From contig NZ_NRRL01000014.1 in the NCBI RefSeq assembly GCF_016583645.1, positions 1-64,000 on the forward strand: 64,000 bases of DNA, read 5' to 3'. Below are positions 17,825-28,682 of the stretch, piece after piece. The translations under genes were made by a program, and so were the position numbers. This stretch comes from Rhodovibrio sodomensis (GTDB lineage: Bacteria > Pseudomonadota > Alphaproteobacteria > Kiloniellales > Rhodovibrionaceae). Every line of letters begins with the position of its first letter. Positions within the stretch are counted from its first letter, which is position 1. The notes beneath the pieces are model-generated. The model was not told the origin of the DNA, searched no databases, and saw nothing but the letters and a program-made list of their open reading frames with translations.

Positions 17825-18532
17825 ATGCAACTGTCGGTGAACGGCAGGCATCTCGACATCGGCGACGCCCTGCGCAGCCATATCGAGGACAGCCTGACGA
17901 CCATCTTCGCAAAGTACTTTGGCGATGCGATCGATGCGCGGGTGACGATGTCGCAGACCAGCCACCTGTACCATGCGCAGGTGAACGTGCACGTCGGCCG
18001 CGGCATCCACCTGGCCGCCGAGGCCGAAGCCGACCGCGTGTATGCCGCGTTCGATGCCGCGGCGGAGCGGCTCGCCAAGCGGCTGCGCCGCTACAAGCGC
18101 CGGCTGCGCGACGAGAAAAAACACCAGCAGTCCCCCCTGGACGTGGTGGAAGGCCGGCATTACGTGCTGTCGAGCGGCGAGGCGCCGGGCGACGTGGATG
18201 ACCAGGCGCCGGACGCCGACGAGCTTGAGACCGCCGGCGACGGTGAAGATACGCAGCCGGCGGTGGTCGCCGAAATGAGTTACGACATCCCGAGCCTGAC
18301 GGTAAGCGAGGCCGTTATGCGTCTGGATCTGGCGGATGTACCGGCGATGATGTTTCGCAACGCCGCGCACGGCGGTCTAAACATGATTTACCGCCGCGGC
18401 GACGGCAACGTCGGTTGGGTCGATCCGGAAGGCAATACGGATGCCGCTGTCGCCGACCAGCCGGCCGGGCCGAACGCGCCCACGACACCGAACGCGCCCA
18501 CGACACCGAACACGCAGGACAGCCGCGGGTGA
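17825..18532 (+). CDS. hpf: Ribosome hibernation promoting factor, long form
   Basis: HPF/RaiA binds the 30S decoding channel and the long form dimerises ribosomes in stationary phase. Residues 1-100 form the S30AE domain (MQLSVNGRHLDIGDALRSHI, then the basic KRLRRYKRRLRDEKK). After an acidic linker, residues about 150-205 match the long-form C-terminal dimerisation domain (MRLDLADVPAMMFRNAAHGG, NMIYRRGDGNVGWVDPE). The last residues contain a repeated PNAPTT unit encoded by an 18-bp tandem repeat, an unusual tail. It lies between rpoN and ptsN as in many proteobacteria. Confidence 0.93.
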   Translation: MQLSVNGRHLDIGDALRSHIEDSLTTIFAKYFGDAIDARVTMSQTSHLYHAQVNVHVGRGIHLAAEAEADRVYAAFDAAAERLAKRLRRYKRRLRDEKKHQQSPLDVVEGRHYVLSSGEAPGDVDDQAPDADELETAGDGEDTQPAVVAEMSYDIPSLTVSEAVMRLDLADVPAMMFRNAAHGGLNMIYRRGDGNVGWVDPEGNTDAAVADQPAGPNAPTTPNAPTTPNTQDSRG

Positions 18533-18583
18533 TCCGCGGGTCCCGCCGCCCCTCCCACAGCCGTCTTTCAGGGTGATCCGAGG

Positions 18584-19048
18584 ATGGAAGTCACGGATCT
18601 GATCCGGCCGCATGCGGTGGTCCCAAACCTTCGGGTCACCAGCAAGAAACAGGCCCTGCAGGAGCTGTCGCGGCGCGCGTCCGATCTGATCGGCGTGCCC
18701 GAGCGGCGCATCTTCGACGTGTTGGTGGAGCGCGAGCGCCTGGGCACCACGGGGGTGGGCAACGGGATCGCGATCCCGCACGGCAAGCTGTCCGAACTGA
18801 CCGACCTGCGGGCGATGTTCGCACGCCTGGAGACGCCGATCGACTTCGAGGCGATCGACGAACAGCCGGTCGATCTGATCTGCGTCCTACTGGCGCCGGA
18901 AAGCGCGGGCGCCGACCACCTGAAGGCGCTCGCCCGAATCTCCCGCCTGCTGCGCGACCGCAACGTCTGCGAAAAGCTGCGCGGCAGCGACAGCGCGGAC
19001 GCGGTCTACGCGATTCTGACGGAATCCGCGGCCAGCCGCGCCGCCTGA
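18584..19048 (+). CDS. ptsN: PTS IIA-like nitrogen regulatory protein PtsN
   Basis: EIIA-Ntr is the phospho-acceptor of the nitrogen phosphotransferase relay and regulates potassium and nitrogen physiology according to its phosphorylation state. At 154 aa it is full length, with the phosphorylated histidine in GIAIPHGKL (His66) and the downstream PVDLICVLLAPE strand. It follows hpf by about 50 bp. A strong hairpin immediately downstream probably ends transcription of the rnd-ptsN block. Confidence 0.95.
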   Translation: MEVTDLIRPHAVVPNLRVTSKKQALQELSRRASDLIGVPERRIFDVLVERERLGTTGVGNGIAIPHGKLSELTDLRAMFARLETPIDFEAIDEQPVDLICVLLAPESAGADHLKALARISRLLRDRNVCEKLRGSDSADAVYAILTESAASRAA

Positions 19049-19083
19049 GCCCTCGCACAACGCGGTTCGTCCGCCGGCACATA

Positions 19084-19124
19084 CGATGCGCGCCGGCGTC
19101 CTTTTCGAACGCCGGCGCGCATCG
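19084..19124. terminator. Strong 16-bp hairpin after ptsN
   Basis: The arm CGATGCGCGCCGGCGT (19084-19099) pairs perfectly with 19109-19124 around a nine-base loop. It lies between convergent ptsN and the DUF1150 gene, so it can serve both. No long T-run follows. Confidence 0.7.
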
Positions 19125-19196
19125 ATTATGGATTTTCCCAGCAGGACAGACGACGGCTCGCGGGCCCAGGACGCAATCGCCCCAGACCGCCGTCGC

Positions 19197-19412
19197 TTAG
19201 TGCACGCTGACGGGTTCCAGGTCGTGCTGGCGTACCGCCGCGAATGCCACGTCGCGGTCGTTCACGAGAGCCATCTGTGTGCCGTCGGCGGCGTGGATCG
19301 CATAGACCCCTTCGCCTTCGTGGGTGGTCGGCTTGACGTACGCCATGTGGTTCAGGCCCCACGACGCCAGATCCTGCTGGCTGACCTGTTCCTGGTGTGT
19401 GTGCTTGTGCAT
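19197..19412 (-). CDS. DUF1150 family protein
   Basis: A 71-residue protein with the DUF1150 pattern: LNHMAYVKP, GVYAIHAADGTQMALVNDRD and the ending RQHDLEPVSVH. The family is small, restricted largely to Alphaproteobacteria and of unknown biochemical function. It is almost always next to an hsp20 gene, as here, where it lies 126 bp downstream on the same strand with its own GGAG ribosome binding site. It is probably heat-shock induced with hsp20. Confidence 0.88.
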   Translation of the reverse strand: MHKHTHQEQVSQQDLASWGLNHMAYVKPTTHEGEGVYAIHAADGTQMALVNDRDVAFAAVRQHDLEPVSVH

Positions 19413-19538
19413 CTGGGATCGCTCCTTTCGAAGGCAGCTGTCTCGCGTTTCCCACCTGTTCTGATGTGGCGATCGCGAGGGACGGAGTGAAGGGCCACCC
19501 TGTCGATATCCCGATGAGGGTGACCTGGTTGGCGTGGA

Positions 19539-20081
19539 TCAGCCCTGATCTTGCGAGGTACGGCGGCCGCGCTGACGGCCCTCGGCGCCGGTGTCGGCTC
19601 CGCACCGGCCGCCGCCGTTCGCCCGGCCGGTGTCACTCCGGCGGGGTGCCAGTTCCTCGCGCGACTGCTGACCGGTCTTGATCTCGACCGTGCGGACCTG
19701 GGGTTCCGGCCGCACTCGGGCCAGATCGATGTGCAGCAGGCCGTTGTCCAGGCTCGCGCCTTGAACTTCGATCCCCTCGGAGAGCACGAACGAGCGCTTG
19801 AACTGGCGCGAGGCGATGCCGCGGTGCAGATAGACCCGATCGCTCTCGTCGTCGGTCTGCCGGCCATGGATGGTCAGCTGCGTGTCCTCCACCCGGACCT
19901 CCAGGTCGTCCGGGCGGAATCCGGCGACCGCCAGCGTGATCCGCAGGTGGTCCTCGTCGACCTGTTCCACGTTGTACGGGGGGTACCCATCGCTTGCCGT
20001 CTTCGACACGCGGTCCAACGCCCGCTCGAAGTGGTCGAAGCCCAGCAGAAGCGGGGAGTTGAAGACGGATACACGCGACAT
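19539..20081 (-). CDS. Small heat shock protein, Hsp20/alpha-crystallin family
   Basis: An ATP-independent holdase that binds unfolding proteins. The 180-residue sequence starts MSRVSVFNSPLLLGFDHFER, has the IbpA-type YPPYNVEQ entry to the alpha-crystallin domain, the RGIASRQFKRSFVL strand and NGLLHIDLARV. A Gly/Arg-rich tail extends beyond the usual end (family about 140-165 aa). The ATG at 20081 has AGGAGG ten bases upstream, inside a ROSE-like motif, and an RpoH-type promoter lies about 120 bp upstream. Confidence 0.93.
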   Translation of the reverse strand: MSRVSVFNSPLLLGFDHFERALDRVSKTASDGYPPYNVEQVDEDHLRITLAVAGFRPDDLEVRVEDTQLTIHGRQTDDESDRVYLHRGIASRQFKRSFVLSEGIEVQGASLDNGLLHIDLARVRPEPQVRTVEIKTGQQSREELAPRRSDTGRANGGGRCGADTGAEGRQRGRRTSQDQG

Positions 20082-20091
20082 CTGGCGCAGG

Positions 20092-20110
20092 CCTCCTCGC
20101 CGGGGAGCAA
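20092..20110 (-). promoter_or_regulatory. ROSE-like RNA thermometer motif over the hsp20 ribosome binding site
   Basis: On the minus strand TTGCT (20110-20106) precedes AGGAGG (20097-20092) by eight bases, ten bases before the ATG. A U(U/C)GCU segment pairing with AGGA is the hallmark of the last hairpin of ROSE thermometers, common before alphaproteobacterial hsp20 genes. Upstream hairpins were not modelled. Confidence 0.45.
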
Positions 20111-20201
20111 GGCTTTTCCACATTGTCCGCCATCGACGGCCCCGACTATGCTCGGCGACCGGTGGCGCAAGGGCCCGCCTTGGCGGCGCCCCCGCATTGC
20201 T

Positions 20202-20232
20202 ATACTTGGGGGGCGGTGCGGTCGCGTTCAAG
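20202..20232 (-). promoter_or_regulatory. RpoH (sigma-32) type promoter of hsp20
   Basis: Read on the minus strand, CTTGAA (20232-20227) is followed after 15 bp by CCCCAAGTAT (20211-20202), close to the heat-shock consensus of CTTGAA and CCCCAT-nT. The implied leader to the ATG is about 115 nt, long enough for an RNA thermometer. Confidence 0.55.
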
Positions 20233-20348
20233 CGGGCCTGCCAGCCGCAATGCCGAGCTATCCCGCCGCTCGCCCGAGCGTGCGCGGTCAGCTAGGTTGC
20301 GGGCCATTCGCAAGCGCGCGATCAACCGACGACAGGGAGCGGGAAGCG

Positions 20349-22691
<2,343 letters not shown>

Positions 22692-22728
22692 CCCTCTGCC
22701 GATTACCGGTCAGGCTGTCGTTCCGCCC

Positions 22729-23655
22729 TCACCGCAGCGCGTCGAGCAAGGCACCCGGGCCAGGCCCGGCAAGACCGAGGGTGACCGCCAGGCCCGCGAA
22801 GCCGGCTGCCGGGGCGGTCTCGCTTGCGGCGGTGTAATCGGCGCCCATCGCCAGGCCGAGCGGGCCGACCTGCCAGCCGTAGGCGGCGGCGGTCGCGGGC
22901 GGTCCGACCGACACCCGGCCGAGTGTCTCCAGCCGCTGGCTGACGCTGAGGCTGTGCGCGCCGAAGTCCAGCTGAACGCCGGTTTCGTAGTGCCGCCGCT
23001 GGCCGCGCGGGCCGCTGACGCCGAGCCGCTCGAACGCGCCGATCGTGCCGAAGTCCGGGAGCGCGTAGCTCAGACCCAGCCGGCCGTGACCGCCCTGCAC
23101 CCAGGTACCATCTTCGGCCGGACGTTGCCCCCACCAGCCAATCTCGGTCCGCGTCGACAGCCGGTCGAGCGGACTGGCGCGCAGCGTGAAAGTCGTCTGC
23201 AGCGTGCCGGTGTCGAAGGCGGCCATGTCGCCCACCTGGTAGCCGCCGGAAAGGTCGGCCGCGAGCCGGCCGGACGGCAGCGTCAAGACGTTCGACAGCT
23301 GGCCGCGCACGCCGAGCCGCTGGTCGAACTGTTCCGGCCGGTCGCCGTGGCGCGCCGCGCCGTAGTGGCCGACCTCGACCGCCATGTCCGGGCCCGGGGT
23401 CGCGGCCTGCGCGCGCAGCATGCTCTCCAGCCCGACTTCCGCCGGGCTCGAACCGCCGAACGGCGCCTGCCGGGCGACCCGAGGGGCAACCCGCATCGAC
23501 AGGTGATCATCCGCTAGGCGAAGGTCCGCGGCCCCGACCGGCATCGCGACCCCAACGCCCGCAATGCACAGCACGGCCGCCAGCCCCGCCAGGGGCGCGC
23601 GTGCCCCGGCACGAAACGCGTTCGACGTGCGGTAGCGCCCGACCACAACCGGCAT
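22729..23655 (-). CDS. Predicted secreted beta-barrel (outer membrane) protein, unknown family
   Basis: Not recognised as a named family. The 308-residue sequence has an N-terminal hydrophobic segment and probable signal cleavage near AMPVGAADLR (about residue 43). The remainder alternates polar and aromatic/aliphatic residues with Gly turns (for example DLSGGYQVGDM, FTLRASPLDRLSTRTEIGWW, YETGVQLDFGAHSLSVSQ), typical of transmembrane beta strands. It is the last minus-strand gene after the Mla-like operon, 140 bp away across a palindrome, so it may be independently transcribed. Confidence 0.6.
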   Translation of the reverse strand: MPVVVGRYRTSNAFRAGARAPLAGLAAVLCIAGVGVAMPVGAADLRLADDHLSMRVAPRVARQAPFGGSSPAEVGLESMLRAQAATPGPDMAVEVGHYGAARHGDRPEQFDQRLGVRGQLSNVLTLPSGRLAADLSGGYQVGDMAAFDTGTLQTTFTLRASPLDRLSTRTEIGWWGQRPAEDGTWVQGGHGRLGLSYALPDFGTIGAFERLGVSGPRGQRRHYETGVQLDFGAHSLSVSQRLETLGRVSVGPPATAAAYGWQVGPLGLAMGADYTAASETAPAAGFAGLAVTLGLAGPGPGALLDALR

Positions 23656-23779
23656 CCTTCCCGTCGTCCCGTCGCCCGACCGACTCGGCGGCGGTTACCT
23701 ACGTGAGCGTGGCGTGCCAGTTGTTAAGATTCGGGAAAAGCATCGTCTTGGCGATTAACCTTAATCTGCGGCCTCAGAC

Positions 23780-23799
23780 CTGACGCCGGCCGGCGTCAG
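23780..23799. terminator. 20-bp perfect palindrome at the end of the Mla-like operon
   Basis: CTGACGCCGG joined to CCGGCGTCAG overlaps the stop codon of the lipoprotein gene. No T-run follows, so termination is only inferred from position. Confidence 0.35.
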
Positions 23800-24407
23800 A
23801 TCGCCGCGCCGGCCTCGCGCAGATGCTCGGCGATCCGCCGCGACAGCTCGGCGAGCGCCCGGTCCATCGCCGCCACGGTGGCCTCCGGCCCGGCGCCGTC
23901 GAGCGGCTCCTGCACCACCGCCCGCCGGCTCGCCAGTTCCCGCTGCCCCCGACCGTCCAGCACCCGCCAGCGGGCCACCAGGGTCACCGGTCCGTCCGCG
24001 GCCCGCTCGAAGCGCATCAGCTCGACCTGTAGCTCTGCGTTGAACCCGCTGTTCCGACTCGGCAGCCGGACGACGTCGGTCTGATCCAGCAGCAGCCGCA
24101 GGTTCTCCGCCAGCACGCGGGTCACGTTGGCGTACAGCGGCTCCGCCCACTGGTGGAAACTCGCCACCTCCAGTTCGTTGTCGTCGCTGCGGGTGACCAG
24201 CGCCTGGCGGTCCAGATAGGCGGGAATCTCGACCGGCTCCAACGCCAGGCTGACCGCGCCGCCCGCCTGCCGCTCGGCGGCCGGGTCGATCGGGTCCAGC
24301 AGGTAATAGAAGGTCGGCGCGGACTCGCCGGGCAGACCGCACGCGCCCAGCGTTACGACGGCGATACCGATCGCGGCCACGGTCCGCACGGCAGACTTCA
24401 CGGTCAT
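23796..24407 (-). CDS. ABC-type transport auxiliary lipoprotein (PqiC/YmbA-like)
   Basis: A 203-residue lipoprotein with signal peptide and lipobox VTLGACG (Cys23), followed by the family motif FYYLLDP and a C-terminal ERAADGPVTLVARWRV region. In MCE systems this protein sits in the outer membrane or periplasm and works with the MlaD-type ring. The start ATG shares its first base with the mlaD stop (TGATG), showing coupling as the last gene of the operon mlaE-mlaF-mlaD. Confidence 0.85.
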   Translation of the reverse strand: MTVKSAVRTVAAIGIAVVTLGACGLPGESAPTFYYLLDPIDPAAERQAGGAVSLALEPVEIPAYLDRQALVTRSDDNELEVASFHQWAEPLYANVTRVLAENLRLLLDQTDVVRLPSRNSGFNAELQVELMRFERAADGPVTLVARWRVLDGRGQRELASRRAVVQEPLDGAGPEATVAAMDRALAELSRRIAEHLREAGAAI

Positions 24408-25447
24408 CAGCGCCCCTTCCCGGTGATCAGCGCGTTCGGATTGCGCTCCAGCAGCTCGGCCAGTTCGCGGACCGAGCGCGCCGCCCGCGCGAACTCGTCG
24501 AGCGCCCGGCGCAGATCGCGCTGGGTTGCAGAGCCCGGCTCGATCACGGCGTTCGCGGTCGCCATGGTCTGTTCGGTCTGCCGCATCGCGCTGGTGGCCG
24601 CGTCGATGGTGCGTTCGATCTTATCGGCGAGCGGGCCGAGCCGCGCGTCCACGGTTTCGGTGACCTGGCGGACGGATCGCAGGGTTCGGGTCAGCTCCCG
24701 CTCGATCCTCTGCACCGCCTGGTTGGTCTGGGCTAAGGTCTGGTTGGCGGTTCTCGCGCTCTGGCTAACCTGCTCGGCCAGCGGCCCGACCTCGCCGCGC
24801 AGGTCCTCCGCAAGGCCGCGGTATTCCTGCAGAACGCTCAGCGCCTGTGGCGCCAACTGCTGCACCGCCGGCTGGGCGAGCAGGTTGTTGATCCGGTCCA
24901 TCGTCGACATGGTCCGGGTCAGGATTTCCTTCAGCGGCAGGCTCTCCAGCGAGCTCTTCAGCTGCGCGAGACCGCCGGGCGCGGTCGGAATCTCCGGGAT
25001 ATCCTCGCGCGCGCCCACCATCCGCACCGGCACATCCGGTTCGAACCCGAGCTCGACCGCGAGCTGGCCGGTGACGAACGACTGCGACACCAGTTTCGCC
25101 CGCAGGCCGCGCTCGATCAGGCGGTTCAACTGCTCCTGGGTGAAGCCCTTTTCGCCGGCCCACTCGATCCGGTCGAGCTGGAACTCCATGATCACCGGGA
25201 TTCGGGCGCTCAGCTCGTCGGTCTCGACGCGCAGATTGATATCCTTGACCTGACCCACGCGAACACCGCGAAAGGTCACGGGCGCACCGGTCGACAGGCC
25301 GGCGACCGACTGATCGAAGTAGGCGACGGCGGTGCGGGTGGTCTGGAACAGGCGGTTGCCGCCCAGCACCGCGACCGCGACCACGGCCAGGAAGATCGCG
25401 CCCAGGACGAACGCGCCGATCAGCTTGGGGTTGGGCCGGTATCGCAT
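24407..25447 (-). CDS. MlaD-family (MCE) lipid transport protein
   Basis: MCE proteins form hexameric rings that carry lipids between membranes. The 346-residue protein has one N-terminal transmembrane helix (LIGAFVLGAIFLAVVAVAVLG) and a single MCE domain (residues about 35-125: AVAYFDQSVAGLSTGAPVTF, VRVGQVKDI). A long helical C-terminal region (about 170-335) with heptad-like Leu/Gln/Thr repeats follows, as in extended MCE proteins that form a tube. It is flanked by its ATPase and lipoprotein partners. Confidence 0.92.
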   Translation of the reverse strand: MRYRPNPKLIGAFVLGAIFLAVVAVAVLGGNRLFQTTRTAVAYFDQSVAGLSTGAPVTFRGVRVGQVKDINLRVETDELSARIPVIMEFQLDRIEWAGEKGFTQEQLNRLIERGLRAKLVSQSFVTGQLAVELGFEPDVPVRMVGAREDIPEIPTAPGGLAQLKSSLESLPLKEILTRTMSTMDRINNLLAQPAVQQLAPQALSVLQEYRGLAEDLRGEVGPLAEQVSQSARTANQTLAQTNQAVQRIERELTRTLRSVRQVTETVDARLGPLADKIERTIDAATSAMRQTEQTMATANAVIEPGSATQRDLRRALDEFARAARSVRELAELLERNPNALITGKGR

Positions 25448-25497
25448 CGGGCTCGGGTCGCTCTGCGGTGTTGCCTGACGGCCGGCGCGCCGGCGGC

Positions 25498-26334
25498 TCA
25501 GCCGGTGTCGGCGGCGACGCCGGGTCGGGCCTCGCCGCGCTGCAGGAAGGTTCGCACCTTGGCGTTTTCGGCGTTGTGAACCAAGTCCCGCGGCGATCCG
25601 TGGGCGATCATGGTCCGGCTTTCGGCGTCCAGATAGACGCTGTCGTCGGCGATCGTGAAGATGCTGTCCAGTTCGTGGGTCACCACCACCACGGTCGCGC
25701 GCATGCTCGCGCGCAGTTCCAGGATCAGATCGTCGAGCCGGCGCGCGGTCGGCGGGTCCAGGCCGGCCGACGGCTCGTCCAGGAACAGCAGGTCGGGGTC
25801 CATGGCGATCGCGCGCGCCAGCCCGGCGCGCTTGCGCATGCCGCCCGAGATCTCCGCCGGCAGGTAGTCCTCGAAACCGCCCAGCCCGACCAGCGCCAGC
25901 TTGAAGCGCACGATCTCGTCGACCTCCCTTGGCTGCAGCCCGGCGTGGTGCTGCAGCGGCAGGGCGACGTTCTCCGCCAGGGTCATCGAGGAAAACAGCG
26001 CCCCCGACTGGAACAGCACGCCGAAGCGCTGGCTGATCTCCCGGCGGGAGGCGGCGTCGCCCTTGGCCCAGAAACTAACCCCGTCGTACAGGATGTCGCC
26101 TTCGGCCGGCGGCAAGAGCCCGATCATGTGGCGTAGCAGCGTCGACTTGCCGCAGCCGCTGCCGCCCATGATCACGAAGATTTCGCCATGCGAGATCTCG
26201 AACGTCAGGTCGCGCTGCACGGTAAAGCCGCCGAACGCCATCGTCAGGCCGCGCACCCCGATGCACGCCGGCGGCTGGGTCCCGGTGCCGGCGCGGGCGG
26301 CGTCCCGGGGCTGGGCGGTATCGGGCGTCATCAA
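25498..26334 (-). CDS. MlaF-family ABC transporter ATP-binding protein
   Basis: The 278-residue ATPase energises the MCE transporter. Walker A is GGSGCGKSTL, the signature is ISGGMRKRAGLARA (the GGM variant typical of Mla ATPases) and Walker B is LLFLDEPSAGLD. The N-terminus up to residue 25 is a variable extension. The stop of the upstream permease gene is only four bases away, so the two are co-translated. Confidence 0.94.
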   Translation of the reverse strand: MMTPDTAQPRDAARAGTGTQPPACIGVRGLTMAFGGFTVQRDLTFEISHGEIFVIMGGSGCGKSTLLRHMIGLLPPAEGDILYDGVSFWAKGDAASRREISQRFGVLFQSGALFSSMTLAENVALPLQHHAGLQPREVDEIVRFKLALVGLGGFEDYLPAEISGGMRKRAGLARAIAMDPDLLFLDEPSAGLDPPTARRLDDLILELRASMRATVVVVTHELDSIFTIADDSVYLDAESRTMIAHGSPRDLVHNAENAKVRTFLQRGEARPGVAADTG

Positions 26335-26338
26335 CCGG

Positions 26339-27469
26339 TCAGATCCCCACGATGTTGCAGATCACGGCGAAGATGGCGTCGACCACGATGATGTAGACGA
26401 TGCCGGTCACCACGGCGCTGGTCGCGGCGTTGCCCACGGCGGCGGCGCTGCGGCCCGCCTGCAGGCCGCGCATGCAGCCCGCTGTGGCCACGATCAGGCC
26501 GAAGAACAGGCTTTTGGTCAGGCCGATCAGGAAGTGGTCGGCGGTCACCTTGGCCAGCGTCTGCGAGACGTAGGCGGCGCTGGTCAGATCCAGCATCCCG
26601 ACCCCGACCAGCCAGCCGCCGAAGATGCCCACGAAATCGGCGTAGAGCACCAGGAGCGGCATCATCAACAGCATCGCCAGCAGGCGCGGCAGCACCAGGA
26701 AGTCCATCGGCGAGATGCCCAGGGTCGACAGCGCGTCGATCTCCTCGTTGCCCTGCATCGTCCCGATGTTGGCGGCGAACGACGCGCCGGTCCGCCCGGC
26801 CAGCACGATGCCGGTCATGATCGGCGCCATCTCGCGGGTCATCGCGATGCCGACCAGGTCGGCGACGTAGATTTCCGCGCCGAACCAGCGCAGCTGGACG
26901 GCGCCGACGAACGCCAGGATCAGGCCCACCAGCAGCGAGATAATGGAAACGATCGGCAGCGCCTCGGCCCCGGTCTGCTGGATCAGCAGGAAGAAATCGC
27001 CGCGCCGGAACGCCGGCCGGGCGCGCAGCAGGCGCACGAACGATAGGGTCGCCTCGCCGATGAAGTTCAGCGTCTCGCCAACCGCCCGGGCCTCGCGCAC
27101 GCCGGCGTGGCCGAGCCGGTTCAGCAGCGCCTCCCGAGGTTTGGCCTGGGCGCTGTCGGTGCGCGCCGGCACGGCCTGCGACAGCGACAGCAGCCGACGC
27201 GCGCCCTCCGGCAGGCCGCTCAGGTCCAGCTCGACCTGCCGCTCCCGTCCGGCGGCGTGCAGGCGCAGCAGGAAAGTGATCAGCGCGCTGTCCCAGGTGT
27301 CCATGCCGGCGTCGGCGACCTCGACCCGGCGCACGCCGCCCTGGCCCAGCGCGCGTTCCGCCGCGGCCGCGTCCGGCAGCCCGGCGTCGATCCGCCAGCG
27401 CCCGCGCAGGTGCAGGCGCAGCGTGTCCGCGCCCGACTGCTCGATGTCGTACTGGAAAGCCTGGGTCAT
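26339..27469 (-). CDS. MlaE-family permease with fused N-terminal STAS (MlaB-like) domain
   Basis: The 376-residue protein joins a STAS domain (residues about 1-105, with the VADAGMDTWDSALITFL helix) to an MlaE permease (about 115-376) showing the family segments EMAPIMTGIVLAGRTGASFAA and GTMQGNEEIDALSTLGISP and five to six membrane helices. E. coli encodes MlaB and MlaE separately; the fusion is common in Alphaproteobacteria. It heads the operon mlaE-mlaF-mlaD-lipoprotein. Confidence 0.93.
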   Translation of the reverse strand: MTQAFQYDIEQSGADTLRLHLRGRWRIDAGLPDAAAAERALGQGGVRRVEVADAGMDTWDSALITFLLRLHAAGRERQVELDLSGLPEGARRLLSLSQAVPARTDSAQAKPREALLNRLGHAGVREARAVGETLNFIGEATLSFVRLLRARPAFRRGDFFLLIQQTGAEALPIVSIISLLVGLILAFVGAVQLRWFGAEIYVADLVGIAMTREMAPIMTGIVLAGRTGASFAANIGTMQGNEEIDALSTLGISPMDFLVLPRLLAMLLMMPLLVLYADFVGIFGGWLVGVGMLDLTSAAYVSQTLAKVTADHFLIGLTKSLFFGLIVATAGCMRGLQAGRSAAAVGNAATSAVVTGIVYIIVVDAIFAVICNIVGI

Positions 27470-27860
27470 CCGCTGGGGCCGGTCCGCCGTTCAATTCCGC
27501 CCGGTCGTGGTCGCGTTGAGCCTAAAGCATCGGGCCGGCTGTGGCGACGGGTGCACGTCGCGCGCCGCCCGGCAGCCGGGGGATACGCGGCTGGATCGGT
27601 GCCCGGAAGCCGGAAAAGCCCTGGACCCCCAGAAAACAATCGCGGCCCCGTTTCGTTAACCGGGTATCGGCTGGCATAAAAGCAGCCGTCCCACCAGCGG
27701 GCGCGACACACCAAACCAGGCCCGGCGGCTCCGACGGGGCCGCGCGAACACGGGCCAACCGAACAGCCACGGGCGCGGGAAGCGGTCCCACGTGACGGGC
27801 AGCCGTTCCCGATTCCGAGCAGCATGCCGCCCGTGCGCCTTTGACCAGGGAGCGCACAAG
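27470..27860. other. Intergenic region between divergent mlaE and livG
   Basis: This 391-bp segment holds no supported gene. Around 27,650-27,680 it is locally less GC-rich (GTTTCGTTAACC and CATAAAAGC), the likely site of promoters for the flanking divergent operons, but no box pair with good spacing was found. Confidence 0.45.
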
Positions 27861-28682
27861 GTGTCTGAGACGCCAGTCCAAGGCGCCGGCGCCGGAGCGG
27901 GCGAGGTCCTGTTGGATGTGCAGGGCCTGACCAAGAGCTTCGGCGGCCTGCGCGCGGTCGACCACGCCAGCCTGCAGGTCCGGCGCGGTACGATCACCGG
28001 CCTGATCGGGCCGAACGGCGCCGGCAAGACCTCGCTGTTCAACCTGATCACCGGCGCGATCCAGCCGGACAGCGGCCGGGTCACCTTCCGCGGCCACGAC
28101 ATCACCGGCCTGCCCGCCCACAGGATCTTCGAGCACAGGCTGTGCCGGACCTTCCAGATCCCGCGCGAGCACCAGAGCATGACCGTGCTCGAGAACCTGA
28201 TGCTGGTGCCGTCGCACCAGATCGGCGAACGGTTCTGGAACGTCTGGCTGCGTCCCAGCGCCGTCCGCGCGGAAGAGGAGCGGATTCGCGCCCAGGCGGA
28301 CGAGGTGCTGGACTTCATCGACCTCGGCCACCTGCGCGGCGAGCTCGCCGGCCGCCTGTCCGGCGGCCAGAAGAAGCTGCTCGAACTGGGCCGCATCCTG
28401 ATGGCCGAGCCGGAACTTGTCCTGCTGGACGAGCCGGGCGCCGGCGTGAACCGGACGCTGATGCAGCGTCTGACCGACAACATCCAGTACCTGCAGCGCG
28501 AGCGCGGCATCACCTTCCTGCTGATCGAGCACGACATGGACCTGGTCATGAACGTCTGCGACCCGGTCATCGTGATGAGCGAGGGCACCAAGCTGATGCA
28601 GGGCGCGCCCGACGAGGTGCGCAACGATCCGAAGGTTCTGGAAGCTTATCTGGGTGGTCAGTATGCCGCTGCTGAAGGTTGA
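27861..28682 (+). CDS. livG: Branched-chain amino acid-type ABC transporter ATPase LivG
   Basis: The first ATPase of a HAAT-family importer. Walker A is GPNGAGKTS, the signature is LSGGQKKLLE and Walker B is LVLLDEPGAGVN. A GTG start at 27861 is supported by AGGGAG eight bases upstream and gives 273 aa; an earlier in-frame ATG (27792) would add an unlikely Arg/Cys-rich leader. It overlaps livF by 20 bases. The signature of this pair is the general LivG/LivF type and does not identify the substrate. Confidence 0.9.
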   Translation: MSETPVQGAGAGAGEVLLDVQGLTKSFGGLRAVDHASLQVRRGTITGLIGPNGAGKTSLFNLITGAIQPDSGRVTFRGHDITGLPAHRIFEHRLCRTFQIPREHQSMTVLENLMLVPSHQIGERFWNVWLRPSAVRAEEERIRAQADEVLDFIDLGHLRGELAGRLSGGQKKLLELGRILMAEPELVLLDEPGAGVNRTLMQRLTDNIQYLQRERGITFLLIEHDMDLVMNVCDPVIVMSEGTKLMQGAPDEVRNDPKVLEAYLGGQYAAAEG

